From Legionellales bacterium (lineage in GTDB: Bacteria > Pseudomonadota > Gammaproteobacteria > JAHCLG01): a stretch of 64,000 nucleotides of DNA. The first letter of the stretch is position 1. Every line of letters begins with the position of its first letter. The DNA is taken from NCBI GenBank assembly GCA_026125385.1, contig JAHCLG010000009.1, positions 1 to 64,000 on the forward strand, in the 5' to 3' direction. Below the pieces are notes generated by a model. It was given only the letters and a program-made list of their open reading frames with translations. It did no database searches and was not told the DNA's origin. Shown piece by piece: positions 8,603 to 18,379 of the stretch. Position numbers and translations under genes: made by a program.

Positions 8603-10495
8603 TCAGCGATAAAATTGTCGCATTTGAGCAAAAGCCTGTTTGAGCGCGGGTAGATTTAATGGTGCAGAAGGCAATGGCTTTGCATTTGGGTCATATACTT
8701 GATAATTTCCAGTGGGGTAAATGGTGGTGTAGCCTGTGTTATCAATCACACCTAAATCAATATAACTCCCGACTAAAAAAGAACTGCGATCTTGTTTATT
8801 TAACAGGGAATTTCCAACTGCATAGGCCGCGCTCGACGTTTGCAAACCCAATATTTTTTCCATTAAAAAAGGCACAATATCATAATGAGTAGTACGATAA
8901 TTGATGATCCGCGGCGCATGGTGCGGCCAATAAATAATAAGCGGGGTTTGCACTTGATAATGAGTGTAATTGCTCGCATGTCCCCAATAATTTCGTTTAG
9001 TATCATTGAACTCTTGCCCATGATCACCTGTTATGATTACTACAGTATTATTAAGCACATGTTGTTCGTTTAAGGCGTGTAAAATTTTTCCTACTAAACT
9101 ATCGTCATAATATACGGCGTTTTTATAGCGATTTAAAAAAAGCGTTGGATCGGTTTGGTTGGTGAGATCGGTATAGCGAATTTTTTTCCACCAGGGCTTA
9201 AATCGAGCAGGAAAATTAGGTGGAAATTCTATGGCATGAGCACTATCGTAAAATAAAAATCCCAAAAAAGGTTGGTTCTTATGACGATGATTTAAAAAAT
9301 TTAAAAATTCTTGATTAATAGTCGCATCCCGATCATAACTGTGCTTGCCGGGTGTTTCGACTTTTAAATTTGGAATGGTTAAAAAGACGGTTTGATTGAA
9401 TGCGGGTAGTTTTAACGAGGCACTCGCAAAAATTGCCGGTTGATAATGATCATGTAATAACTGTTGAATGAATAATGGGGCTACTTTTTCTTGTTTAACC
9501 GACGACCAGTAGCTATAAGGCAGCGCATAAAATAATGAAAAAATTCCAGGTCCTGTACAATTTCCTCCGCTAAAATGCTGTTGAAAACGCCATGCTTTTT
9601 GTGAAAATGCCTGAATATTGGGAGTGACCTCTGAATTTAAGGTATTATATCTCCAAGTATCAATGACGATAAATAAAATATTCGGTAAGTGTTTTGGGGT
9701 ATGGAAGACTAAGGGTTGTAATGGATAGTTCAGGCGATGTGTCGCTTGCGGGGCTTGCAAAAAATACGGTGCATTTTTGGTGACGAGTTTTTGCAGAATA
9801 TTTTGCGTGGGCATTAAACTATAAATAATGGTTTCGTAAAACGGCAGCACACGTCCTACATCCATAAATATTCGTGCACCCTTCATCGCCGCCGTGGCAT
9901 AAGCTAATACTGAGGTCATCCAGCATAGCATGGCCATTGAAAAAATACTGATGATGATCCAAGAATTCATTTTTTGCCTACAGTGCTGATTACTCCACCA
10001 AGCCGCCACTAGTTGTAAACTAAAAACCAAGATGATCCAGGAAAAAAATCTTATCCATTCTGCCCAGGAAAAAACAAAAATTTGACTAAACTCTCCGCCA
10101 AACACTAAATGAAAAATGACACCATTAATATGATAATGATATAACGCATAAACTTGAGTATCGATAATTAAAAATAAAATAAATAGCGAGTAACCTATAA
10201 CGGCTATACCCTTTATTAACCGCTCGGGTATTTTTACTATCCAAAGCACCCAGATGCCGAACAGGGGGATCAGTGTCAATAAGGCCAGTTGGCCTAAATA
10301 GATTAAAATGGCTAAAACCCACACACGTATTTTTAAACTTACATCCACCTCACCACTCATTCCCACGGTATACGTTAAGTGAGCAAGATAACGTGTTCCT
10401 ACTAAATAGGCTAAGCCTAAGTTGCATAAATAAAAACGCAGATAAAACGCGTCAGGCAATTTACCAAAAAACTTTATGATTGAAAGCAATTTCAT
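8603..10495 (-). CDS. yejM: YejM/PbgA-like inner-membrane sulfatase-fold protein
   Basis: A 630-aa protein, slightly longer than E. coli YejM (586 aa). The N-terminal 240 residues carry five hydrophobic helices (DUF3413 type). The C-terminal periplasmic half is a sulfatase/alkaline-phosphatase fold: NILFIVIDTWRYNTLN near residue 270, a GNCTGPGIFSLFY segment where active sulfatases carry the nucleophile, and VVIITGDHGQEFND near 500. In enterobacteria this protein binds LPS or cardiolipin and controls LpxC stability through LapB. The same role here is by homology only. It is transcribed alone. Confidence 0.8.
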   Translation of the reverse strand: MKLLSIIKFFGKLPDAFYLRFYLCNLGLAYLVGTRYLAHLTYTVGMSGEVDVSLKIRVWVLAILIYLGQLALLTLIPLFGIWVLWIVKIPERLIKGIAVIGYSLFILFLIIDTQVYALYHYHINGVIFHLVFGGEFSQIFVFSWAEWIRFFSWIILVFSLQLVAAWWSNQHCRQKMNSWIIISIFSMAMLCWMTSVLAYATAAMKGARIFMDVGRVLPFYETIIYSLMPTQNILQKLVTKNAPYFLQAPQATHRLNYPLQPLVFHTPKHLPNILFIVIDTWRYNTLNSEVTPNIQAFSQKAWRFQQHFSGGNCTGPGIFSLFYALPYSYWSSVKQEKVAPLFIQQLLHDHYQPAIFASASLKLPAFNQTVFLTIPNLKVETPGKHSYDRDATINQEFLNFLNHRHKNQPFLGFLFYDSAHAIEFPPNFPARFKPWWKKIRYTDLTNQTDPTLFLNRYKNAVYYDDSLVGKILHALNEQHVLNNTVVIITGDHGQEFNDTKRNYWGHASNYTHYQVQTPLIIYWPHHAPRIINYRTTHYDIVPFLMEKILGLQTSSAAYAVGNSLLNKQDRSSFLVGSYIDLGVIDNTGYTTIYPTGNYQVYDPNAKPLPSAPLNLPALKQAFAQMRQFYR

Positions 10496-10636
10496 GAGAA
10501 AAAACGATAAGTTGAGATTGTCGAATTTTTACATAATCTATTTTGAAATGCACCTGACTTATTACTGACTAAACTACTAAGTACATATATAACCATGATT
10601 AACACCAAATAATTCATGTTTATCGTGATTTTTTTA

Positions 10637-10664
10637 TTGAATAAGTTAGGTTTCGCGTTATAAT
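10637..10664 (+). promoter_or_regulatory. Predicted sigma-70 promoter
   Basis: TTGAAT (10637-10642) and TATAAT (10659-10664) with a 16-base spacer, about 35 bases before the DUF2975 gene. A good match to consensus; it probably drives the DUF2975-HTH-SDR operon. Confidence 0.55.
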
Positions 10665-10699
10665 AACTCACAGATTTAAGTAAGGGGTTTCAAACCGCC

Positions 10700-11233
10700 A
10701 TGAAAGCGCTTTGTAAAACATTATCCATTTTATTCATGCTAATGATGCTAGTGCTACCCGCATTAATTTTGTCTTATTGGGCAACCTTCAGTCACCAGCA
10801 TGAATTTTCTGCGCATTGGTTCCAATTACTAACCCCCAATTTACCCGTGTATTATAATCCCACGTGGAAAACCAAATTACTTGCCGTCTTTGTGAGTCTC
10901 CCAAATTTAATGATCATGGTTTTTATTCTCTATCATTTATCCAAACTTTTTAAACTATATGCTAACGATATTATCTTTACCCTGCAAAATGTCAGTTGCA
11001 TTAAGCGCATTGCCGTGGGTTTGCTGCTCTCAGAATTAATTTATCCTTTTTACCAAATTGCGATTAGCTTGGTGTTAACACTACCCAATCCTAATCAAGC
11101 ACAACGTTTTATTTGGGTGTATTTCAGTCCCTCGGATGTATTAGTAGTCATTATTGCACTCGTCACCTTTGTGGTGGCGTGGGTGATGGGGCGTGCGTGT
11201 CAACTGCAAGAAGAGCAAGCACTCACCATTTAA
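10700..11233 (+). CDS. DUF2975-type membrane protein
   Basis: A 177-aa protein with four hydrophobic helices (about residues 8-28, 57-80, 100-125 and 148-167). It matches the DUF2975 pattern, a family of unknown function usually encoded next to a small YozG-type HTH regulator, exactly as here: the HTH gene starts 13 bases after its stop. Together they resemble a membrane sensor or partner plus regulator unit. Function unknown. Confidence 0.7.
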   Translation: MKALCKTLSILFMLMMLVLPALILSYWATFSHQHEFSAHWFQLLTPNLPVYYNPTWKTKLLAVFVSLPNLMIMVFILYHLSKLFKLYANDIIFTLQNVSCIKRIAVGLLLSELIYPFYQIAISLVLTLPNPNQAQRFIWVYFSPSDVLVVIIALVTFVVAWVMGRACQLQEEQALTI

Positions 11234-11246
11234 GGATGATAAAACC

Positions 11247-11477
11247 ATGCCCATCGTTATTAATTTGGATGTTATGTTGGCGAAACGTAAAATGAAATTA
11301 AATGAATTAGCACAATTAATTGGAATTTCTTCGCAAAATTTATCCATTCTAAAAACGGGTAAAGCGCGTGCTATTCGTTTTTCGACGTTAGAATTAATTT
11401 GCCAATATCTCGATTGCCAACCCGCGGATATTTTAGAATTTCAAACGGAAACTGAAGTGGAAGGAGTCGCCACATGA
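11247..11477 (+). CDS. YozG-type HTH regulator (Cro/C1 family)
   Basis: A 76-aa DNA-binding protein. I placed the start at the ATG at 11247, preceded by AAGGA, rather than at an earlier in-frame start inside the upstream gene. MLAKRKMKLNELAQLIGIS and SILKTGKARAIRFSTLELICQYLDCQPADIL are typical of the minimal YozG/HTH_26 family that accompanies DUF2975. It probably regulates its own operon. Its end overlaps the SDR gene by four bases. Confidence 0.8.
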   Translation: MPIVINLDVMLAKRKMKLNELAQLIGISSQNLSILKTGKARAIRFSTLELICQYLDCQPADILEFQTETEVEGVAT

Positions 11478-12343
11478 AAAAAGTCGTTATTCTAGGATGT
11501 GGTGATATCGGCGTGCGTCTCGCTAAATTATTACTTGCACAAGGCCACGAGGTTATGGCCGTGCGTCGTAATATTAAATCGATCCCCGATAACGTGCCGT
11601 GTATTTCCATCGATTTAACCGATAAAAATCAAATTAATCGCTTGCCCATTGACATCGACACTGTGGTGTATTGTGCAAGTGCCGATCAACACACTGAAAC
11701 TGCGTACGAGGATATTTATGTGCGCGGTTTAGAAAATTGTTTAGAGTTTTTTAGCAAACTAAAGTTAAGTCCCTCCCTAACGTTTACTTCAAGCACATCG
11801 ATCTACCCCCAAGTCGATGGAAGCTGGGTAGACGAAAACTCCCCCCTCGGTGCTCAGCATTTTCCCGCAAGGATGATGTTGCGCGCCGAGACTCTTTTAC
11901 AAGCAGCGGCAGTCGATCATATCATTGTACGCGCAGCGGGAATTTACGGGCCAGGACGTTTACACCTCATCGAACAAATTCGTAACCAAACAATAATACT
12001 TGCTAATCATTATACTAATCGTATTCATGCCGATGATTTAGCGCATATTATTCTTCATTTAATTTCGCAAACGCGCTTGGCGCACACTATTTATAACGCT
12101 ACCGATAATTGCCCAACGCCCCAACATGAAGTGGTGACATGGCTGGCAAAAATGCTTAACCAACCGATTTTAAACACCCAAATTCAAACCGACGATCCCC
12201 ATGGATTACGCGGCAATAAGCGCGTCAGCAATCAACGTTTACTCGAAACCGGCTACGAAATGCTCTACCCCGATTTTCATGCGGGTTATCAGGCTATTTT
12301 AAACAACTTATGTGATCAAGATGAAAGTACGACGATTTCTTAG
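11474..12343 (+). CDS. NAD(P)-dependent epimerase/dehydratase (extended SDR, YeeZ-like)
   Basis: A 289-aa Rossmann-fold protein. It begins VVILGCGDIGVRLAKLL, the nucleotide-binding glycine motif, with SSTSIYP near residue 105 and HADDLAHIILHLI near 185, the usual marks of atypical extended SDRs related to YeeZ. The Tyr-X3-Lys catalytic pair is not evident, as in other YeeZ-like proteins. It is translationally coupled to the HTH gene (ATGA overlap). Its TAG stop is the first triplet of a repeat element. The substrate is unknown. Confidence 0.8.
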   Translation: MKKVVILGCGDIGVRLAKLLLAQGHEVMAVRRNIKSIPDNVPCISIDLTDKNQINRLPIDIDTVVYCASADQHTETAYEDIYVRGLENCLEFFSKLKLSPSLTFTSSTSIYPQVDGSWVDENSPLGAQHFPARMMLRAETLLQAAAVDHIIVRAAGIYGPGRLHLIEQIRNQTIILANHYTNRIHADDLAHIILHLISQTRLAHTIYNATDNCPTPQHEVVTWLAKMLNQPILNTQIQTDDPHGLRGNKRVSNQRLLETGYEMLYPDFHAGYQAILNNLCDQDESTTIS

Positions 12344-12394
12344 AGCATGTTTAAAATTTCTGAGAATGACTCAGAAAATGTCGATTTTTGAGCA
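12341..12394. repeat. Partial copy of a dispersed repeat; possible terminator
   Basis: The sequence from TAGAGCATGTT to TGTCGATTTTTGAGCA matches the left part of the repeat at 24321-24464. Within it TTTCTGAG (12357-12364) pairs with CTCAGAAA (12370-12377) around a 5-base loop, followed by a short T-rich stretch. It may stop transcription between the convergent SDR and MFS genes. Confidence 0.5.
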
Positions 12395-12408
12395 GAGTAT
12401 TGAATTAT

Positions 12409-13803
12409 TCATAATTTAAATATCCCAATTTTTCTAAATAGAATAAGCAGAAAAAGGGCAATTAGAGAAATTACCATCACTGAACAATACAAATTTTTCG
12501 AGCTGAGAATATTTTTTAGCCCAAAGCCTACATTAGAATTGGTATGGTGGATCAGATAGTAGGCAACGGTAGCACTAAATGCCGCACATAAACGTTGCAC
12601 CCCAACAAATAACCCCTGTCGCTTTTTGTCTTCTATGAGCGTGCTAATTTGTGCTTGCGTGGTAGTAATGAGCAAAAACTCTGACGTTGCATATAAAAAA
12701 ATACACACTATAGGCCAAAAAATTTCAATTTTATTATTGCTGCTGAGTAATTTGATTGACATAAAAAGTAGCATAAATGCTAAAAAATTTAAGAATAAAC
12801 TGGCAATCAGCATTTTAGTTTCTTTAATTGCATTTAATTTATAAATATAGTAGATAACTCCACCACAAATCAAATTAGCCAGCGGATCGAAAATAAGCGG
12901 TATTAGCGGTGATACCGTAATTCCCATAATTTTATTTTCCACATGACTCGTCAAAAAGATAGCAAACTGGCTGGAAAATATCGAAAATGACAACCAATAC
13001 ACAAATATGCATAGAATTAGTATGATTACAAATTGGAAGTATTTTTGATTTTTTTCCTTAAAGCTTAAAAATAATACGTATATCACGCATGCTATAAATA
13101 ACATTATCGACAGTAATCGTGTTAAAGAAGGTAGATTTAGCAGAACACATACTAGAGTCGATAGCCAGGCTAATTTTATTATTAATGAAAAATGGTTTTT
13201 TATTGTTAACTTTCTTGCATGGGATTCTTGAATATTTTTTTTAAAAAAATACAAAAATATAAATGAACATACAACAAATATGCCACTGAATAAATATAAG
13301 GATTTAAACGTAATATAGGTGGGAGCCATGCTTAAACCAAAAACACCAAAGAGGCATCCAAAATTTAATGCCCACTGCATAGCCTGATTTCCCTGATGGC
13401 GTAAAGCAACATCATCAAATTGTTCGTTGACCAGCAAAGTAATATTGGTACTATAAAGACTCCCTCCTATAACAAAAAATGTTATTCCCAGTAATTGAAT
13501 TTTTTCAATTGAAGATAAAATGAATAGGTATGAAATCGCAAGAATAAACAAAGACGTTAATATAAAAATTTTACGTTGCTCAATATTTCTATTTAAATAC
13601 CCCCAAATCACACAACAAATTGCAAATAATGATAATGATGTTGTTGCCAAAGAGTAGGCTTGATTGAGGCTGTAACCATCATGATCTAAATAGGCGGAGA
13701 GTGAGATCTTAAACGTAATATATCCAATCATTAAAATCAGATTCGTCATTAACAATACGTTCATGCTAGGTCTAAAACTTTTCTGTATTCCCTTCATTAT
13801 CAA
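12409..13803 (-). CDS. MFS/POT-type transporter
   Basis: A 464-aa, very hydrophobic protein with about 12 predicted membrane helices. The N-terminal half resembles the proton-dependent oligopeptide transporter branch of the MFS (GYSLNQAYSLATTSLSLFAICCVIWGYLNR, then FVIGGSLYSTNITLLVNEQF). The POT signature ExxERFxYYG is absent, so the substrate is uncertain. Codon use is more AT-rich than in neighbouring genes. An inverted pair ACCTGTA/TACAGGT (13856-13862 and 13890-13896) lies in the upstream region and could be an operator. Confidence 0.65.
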   Translation of the reverse strand: MIMKGIQKSFRPSMNVLLMTNLILMIGYITFKISLSAYLDHDGYSLNQAYSLATTSLSLFAICCVIWGYLNRNIEQRKIFILTSLFILAISYLFILSSIEKIQLLGITFFVIGGSLYSTNITLLVNEQFDDVALRHQGNQAMQWALNFGCLFGVFGLSMAPTYITFKSLYLFSGIFVVCSFIFLYFFKKNIQESHARKLTIKNHFSLIIKLAWLSTLVCVLLNLPSLTRLLSIMLFIACVIYVLFLSFKEKNQKYFQFVIILILCIFVYWLSFSIFSSQFAIFLTSHVENKIMGITVSPLIPLIFDPLANLICGGVIYYIYKLNAIKETKMLIASLFLNFLAFMLLFMSIKLLSSNNKIEIFWPIVCIFLYATSEFLLITTTQAQISTLIEDKKRQGLFVGVQRLCAAFSATVAYYLIHHTNSNVGFGLKNILSSKNLYCSVMVISLIALFLLILFRKIGIFKL

Positions 13804-13997
13804 CTCAATGCATTATTTTCCTAATTACAAGTCAACAGAGTTTAGTGTAGCCAACACCTGTAGTCAACCTATAAAAATCCTACTTGTAATACAGGTCTAG
13901 TGAGAACAAAATTTCCTAGCATTGAGAGTGATTAATCATTTTCATTTGCCCATGAGGTAATAACCAAACTCTATTTTTGCTGATTAAGGAGAAAATT

Positions 13998-14270
13998 ATG
14001 CAGAAAATGAATGTCGATATTTTTCGTTACCAAGTTATGGCACAAACTCTATTACCCTGCTTTCCCTATAGTCTAATCGAATTACTTGATCATAAGTCTA
14101 ATCAAATTATTAAAAAATCACCTGCCGTTATCATTCACGAAAGTGAATTAATTAGAAATATTAATCCGGATTATTATGCTATGATTTTTTTAGCCGCCGT
14201 AGAAGATCACATAAAACAGGAACAATTTTTCAAAGATAATATCAGCGATTTTCTTGATGATGAAACCTGA
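13998..14270 (+). CDS. Hypothetical 90-aa protein
   Basis: A small acidic protein with no family I recognise. The ATG at 13998 has AAGGAG seven bases upstream. The C-terminus is acidic (ISDFLDDET), a feature shared by many type IV effectors but weak evidence alone. No cysteine pair, signal peptide or membrane helix is seen. Confidence 0.55.
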   Translation: MQKMNVDIFRYQVMAQTLLPCFPYSLIELLDHKSNQIIKKSPAVIIHESELIRNINPDYYAMIFLAAVEDHIKQEQFFKDNISDFLDDET

Positions 14271-14354
14271 GATATTCCTGAGTTGACCTAAGAATTTCTT
14301 AACCTAAGCGCCCTTGTGGCGCTTGCCGATCTTGACGCTAGAATTGTGCCAATA

Positions 14355-14566
14355 TTATATACCCAACGGACATGAAGATGCGGCCAAGGGTAAAACCAAT
14401 GATCGAAATTTATCGGTAATTCTTGAAATGACTTTCTGTTGGTGGGCATCTATTTTAGCAAAGAAACCAAGCACAACATGTTTAAAGTCAATGAATTTTT
14501 CATAGTAACGATTATAAGCGTAAATTAATCCCAACTGATACTCTGCACTGTATACCTTACCAGAGA
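14355..14566 (-). pseudogene. Possible IS630-type transposase C-terminal relic
   Basis: The minus strand reads without interruption for about 70 codons, including AYNRYYEKFIDFK and a following VISRITDKFRSL, then a TAA at 14355. This resembles the conserved C-terminal end of IS630-family transposases (YNxYYExFxDFK ... FF ... L..DKF). There is no start codon and no upstream catalytic domain. The LIERLW motif expected just before is missing, so the call is tentative. Nothing else is evident between 14271 and 14651. Confidence 0.35.
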
Positions 14567-14651
14567 AGCAACTCTCGTTATTCTCGCGCAGACGTGAATC
14601 TAGTTTTCATATCTGAGAGTTCATGCTATTAAATCGCGGGAAGATGCTTCG

Positions 14652-15164
14652 TCAAACCTTTCTTTTTTTCTGGCCAATAGGTTGAGCGATGTTTTGTTCT
14701 CGCTTACCAGACACTGGTAGTGCATTTGCAGTTTGATTTCTCGTTGCAAGAGTGCCAAGCGCGGCTCGAGAAGAATTTTTACTGCCAAATTTACCAACCA
14801 TACTGGCCATTTGAGCAGGTGTTGAAGATGGTAGAGAGTGTGTTGCATGTGATGCTTTTTCAACTGCTTGAAGTTGATCTTGGTATTGCTTAAGAACCGA
14901 TCGAAATTCTGTGATAGCGTCTATAATGTCTTGTTCGTCTGAAAAATCTTCGTTACTAAAGTTATTGAAGCTTTTTTCTAAGCCAGACAGGTTATCTGGA
15001 GCAGACTGATTAGATTGAGGAGAACTAAAAAGATTATACATTGTTAAAAAGGCTTGCCAGCTGCTTAAATAACCGCTTTGAACTTTTTCAACGCTGTCTC
15101 GCAAACTTTTGTGTGCTAATTCTAATTTATTTTTTAATTCTTCCTGACTCATTCCCATTGCCAT
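14652..15164 (-). CDS. Hypothetical protein with C-terminal KKRKV motif (effector candidate)
   Basis: About 170 aa from the ATG at 15164, which follows GGAG at a seven-base gap. The N-terminal half is helical (EELKNKLELAHKSLRDSVEKVQSG), and the middle is Ser/Asn-rich. The last residues are GQKKRKV, a strongly basic cluster identical in its core to the classic monopartite nuclear localisation signal. No bacterial domain is recognised. The gene sits just downstream of the 881-aa gene on the same strand. A secreted, possibly nuclear protein is an attractive but unproven reading. Confidence 0.55.
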   Translation of the reverse strand: MAMGMSQEELKNKLELAHKSLRDSVEKVQSGYLSSWQAFLTMYNLFSSPQSNQSAPDNLSGLEKSFNNFSNEDFSDEQDIIDAITEFRSVLKQYQDQLQAVEKASHATHSLPSSTPAQMASMVGKFGSKNSSRAALGTLATRNQTANALPVSGKREQNIAQPIGQKKRKV

Positions 15165-15306
15165 AATTATTCTCCAAAATCTTTTCAAATTAACCAGTTA
15201 CACCACACAGTTGCACATAAATTTTACACTAAGTTTATTGCTTCTATGTGTATAAAATTGTACACCCAATCTCCCACCAGCGGAAGACCTGTTTGAAAAT
15301 AATTTT

Positions 15307-17952
15307 TTAACCTTTTTCCTTCCGACGAGGAGTTAAAGTATGCTCAGCATTTGGACGTGTTTGTCCATCTTTTTTTTGCTTCCTACGTGGAGTTGCAGCG
15401 AATGAATTATCTACATTTGAAGTTGAGGAGGCTCCTTGATCGGAAGTACTCCCTTGATTAAAAAATAAGGGAGGGAGGAATCCCGAAGAAACGACTCTCA
15501 CCGGAGTTAATGCGGATGATCTCGAAAATTGAGCAGCAACAGATGTAGTAACGGAAGTGGAATCACAAGGTGGTTTAGGAGTACTTATCGTACCACTTGG
15601 GCTGTGAGTGCTGGATCGTAAAACACGTCTTGAAGCATTGATGCTTGAGGAAGAATGAGCAGTTGAACTTGAAGATACTATTTGTGTTTGCTGAGAGGAA
15701 AGCAAGGTTTTACTTCCCCCGTTGATAGGAGGTAACCGGACTTTTCTATTATTTGTACTGGTAGAGCTAGCAGTAAGATCTTCTCTTCTGGGTGTTGCGG
15801 GTGAAGTTGGCGGTGCTGAAGTCATGCCAGAAGATGTATTTTGACTGTATACCTGAATGGCTGATAATTGTTTTGCAATTGCTTCGTAAGAATCTACGCC
15901 ATTAACAAAAAAATCTTTTTCCGTATTAAAAATATCATTTCCATGGGTTACTAACCAGCGCATCGCAATATGAACATAATCCTCCACTGAAGAGGTTGAT
16001 GGGAGAGTGGGTTCTTGCAAATGTGTGCCTCTAGGCGTAGAAGGGGTTGGTCGAGTAGGTGTAACATGACTAAAATATCGTGACCAATCCTTTTTTGTTA
16101 AATCAAGATCGGTAGTATTTGCAGAGGATGCAGAGGAAGACGAGCTCGTGTTTGCGGCGCTATTCATATAACGATTACTCACTGAAAAGCGTTGCCCACT
16201 AGTAACCATGTTATCCGTGTGCTCCATCCATGCATTGCAAGTAATTACTGCTTGATGTGTTATCAAACGTAACGGCATAACCAGACCACGTATAAATCGT
16301 TGCAATAGAAGTGTGTCAGCGTGTGCTAATGATGAAAAAAATTTATCAAATTCATGGTTTGGCAATAATGCTTGTTGTGCTGTTGCTCTGGGAAGCCATG
16401 CTGAAATATTTTCTGGTGGACTGGCTTTGACTTTTTGTGTATTAACGGCATTAAATTGATCATCGGCTTGATGCTGTCCTAAATTACACGCAATTTTAAG
16501 TTGATCGGGTGACAATTCTTTTATTAATGCAGGATATTTTTTCGATAAAAGTGTTCGATATAAAAACTCCATGATGACAGCAGCAAATATTAATAAAGGA
16601 GAACCCACTCCAGGTTTATAACCATGAGTAAATCGAGAATAAAAATGTTCTGCTATTAATTTAGTAAGTTCTTCATCATTGTCATCTAAGCTCACGTATC
16701 GATTTCTAGTGGTTGTATGGAAATCCTGCAAAATATCATTTTTAAGTGCTTCAAGTATTTTATTTCTAAAATTAACTATTTCATCTGGTTCATGAAGAGA
16801 TAATTTTTTCTTGCTGATTTTCCAGAAATGTTTGATTGCGTTAACAATATCCGCTTGTGCTTTTTTGTTAACTTCATCCGTATTTTCTTTTAATAAAGAA
16901 ATGGGGTTTTCAGCGAATTCTCTCCATGGAGTTTTAAAACAACTAATCCCTTGAAAATCGCAGTCTGAGCGAATAATTAACCCTGTTCTTTTATGTGCAA
17001 GAACGGTAACGGGCTCTACATATGGAGTTTCATTGTTCTGTGTGACACGCATCGATAAAAGAAAACCAGAATGTGAAGTTTTGTGTTTAATTAAAAATTC
17101 ATAGATTACTCTCAGGGGTTCTTTAAAATTATCAGGTAAATTCTGAGAGGATTGCATTCTACTTAATATTGTTGCCTCAGGAGGAAATTCATCTTTGCAA
17201 TGCTCAGCTATTAATTTGCGTAATTGATTATTTTTAGTGTTCGCTTCAGATTCAAAGTTTAGTATAAAAGTAATATCAGTATTCTGATGATCTTCGCAGG
17301 CATTTATATTTTTGTTCCAAGCAGGATAGCGAAATTCAATTGTCTGATTGTTAATTGCAGTAATAGTAATATCACCGTTTTCCACAGCCTCCCAAAATTC
17401 AGCGAAGGACAATTCTTTTTGAATCGCTTTTAATCCTTTGGGGATTGGTAAGTCGGAAATTAATAATTCTGGTCCTGCTTTTTTTCCAGGAATATCATGG
17501 CGAATACGTGATAATAATGCATTTTGCGGAAATTCATTAAAGAAAATAGCATTGGCTACACTCTTTTGCGTCACGATGATAGGTTTGGGAAATGTTGAAA
17601 ACTGATAATAAGCATTTTTAGTTTGAGGGATTTTTTTTCCTAATGATTCTTCACGAAATTGAATGGTAATTCTTAAGATGGTTGTCGTAATCGCGGTGGC
17701 TAATTGCCAGTGTATAGGAAAACTTGATGAATTTAAGGCATTTAAGCCACTCAGAACCTCTGAGTTTTGTGTCACTAGTTTTGACTGTTGCTGCATAGGT
17801 CTAGGCTTTGATGAATCTTGAGCTACTGAAGAACAAGTGGATGAGGATGAGGATGAGCAATTAGAAACTGTGTCCTCAAGATCGCATCCATCTTCTTCCT
17901 GATTAGTCTTATTGTCATCTGTGTAAGTTTTTGTTGAGTAGCTGCTATGCAC
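15307..17952 (-). CDS. Large Ser/Thr-rich hypothetical protein (effector candidate)
   Basis: An 881-aa protein starting at GTG 17952 with GAGG nine bases upstream. An acidic, poly-Ser N-terminus (about residues 20-45) leads into a long mixed alpha/beta region (about 85-560) without a motif I know. After that comes a low-complexity Ser/Thr/Pro tail (about 590-860) and basic patches ending PRRKQKKDGQ and LTPRRKEKG. The length, the disordered ends and the basic C-terminus fit a secreted protein of an intracellular bacterium. No membrane helix or signal peptide is seen. A 143-base gap separates it from the smaller basic-tailed gene downstream. Confidence 0.6.
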   Translation of the reverse strand: MHSSYSTKTYTDDNKTNQEEDGCDLEDTVSNCSSSSSSTCSSVAQDSSKPRPMQQQSKLVTQNSEVLSGLNALNSSSFPIHWQLATAITTTILRITIQFREESLGKKIPQTKNAYYQFSTFPKPIIVTQKSVANAIFFNEFPQNALLSRIRHDIPGKKAGPELLISDLPIPKGLKAIQKELSFAEFWEAVENGDITITAINNQTIEFRYPAWNKNINACEDHQNTDITFILNFESEANTKNNQLRKLIAEHCKDEFPPEATILSRMQSSQNLPDNFKEPLRVIYEFLIKHKTSHSGFLLSMRVTQNNETPYVEPVTVLAHKRTGLIIRSDCDFQGISCFKTPWREFAENPISLLKENTDEVNKKAQADIVNAIKHFWKISKKKLSLHEPDEIVNFRNKILEALKNDILQDFHTTTRNRYVSLDDNDEELTKLIAEHFYSRFTHGYKPGVGSPLLIFAAVIMEFLYRTLLSKKYPALIKELSPDQLKIACNLGQHQADDQFNAVNTQKVKASPPENISAWLPRATAQQALLPNHEFDKFFSSLAHADTLLLQRFIRGLVMPLRLITHQAVITCNAWMEHTDNMVTSGQRFSVSNRYMNSAANTSSSSSASSANTTDLDLTKKDWSRYFSHVTPTRPTPSTPRGTHLQEPTLPSTSSVEDYVHIAMRWLVTHGNDIFNTEKDFFVNGVDSYEAIAKQLSAIQVYSQNTSSGMTSAPPTSPATPRREDLTASSTSTNNRKVRLPPINGGSKTLLSSQQTQIVSSSSTAHSSSSINASRRVLRSSTHSPSGTISTPKPPCDSTSVTTSVAAQFSRSSALTPVRVVSSGFLPPLFFNQGSTSDQGASSTSNVDNSFAATPRRKQKKDGQTRPNAEHTLTPRRKEKG

Positions 17953-18095
17953 CGAAAATAACCTCGTAATTATTTTTTTTATTTTAAATTTAGCTTAAAC
18001 TTCATTGAGCGTTTACTTTTTTTATTTTTTTATTATAAAACGCACAATTCTCTCTTGAAACTGTACTTTTGTCAACTTTTTATACCGGGGATCAC

Positions 18096-18379
18096 CTCAT
18101 TAAAATTTAGCACTTAGTGCCATGTTAAAAATGGGTTATCCCATCCAGCAAGCTTTCGTCGCCGTTTTAAACTAATTCGCTTCATAGCTTTTTCACTATC
18201 TGCAGTAAATTCAAAACTATTTTTTTAATATTTGTCATTGACTTCAACAAGCCAAATACAATGCCAGATACTAACAAAAGCAGTAACCCTATGCTTTGCT
18301 TTATTGTCTCCATCAAAAAGCCGGTGATGAGAGGCTTTCCCCTCTATCGCTATAGTAGTTTTAGCTAAATTTTAATGAG
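18096..18379. mobile_element. MITE-like deleted insertion sequence with 5-bp target duplication
   Basis: CTCATTAAAATTTAGC (18096-18111) and its exact reverse complement (18364-18379) form 16-base terminal inverted repeats, directly flanked by ATCAC on both sides (18091-18095 and 18380-18384). This is a 284-base element with a 5-base target duplication. Inside, the minus strand encodes EKAMKRISLKRRRKLAGWDN followed by PFLTWH and a stop, which looks like the C-terminus of an IS4-type transposase. The element is probably an internally deleted IS. The rest of the 17953-18519 gap shows no gene. Confidence 0.75.

Noticed and set aside
14621-14863. An 80-aa frame overlapping the KKRKV protein gene
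   Set aside because: No ribosome binding site, and the other frame has GGAG and a long compositionally consistent reading frame.
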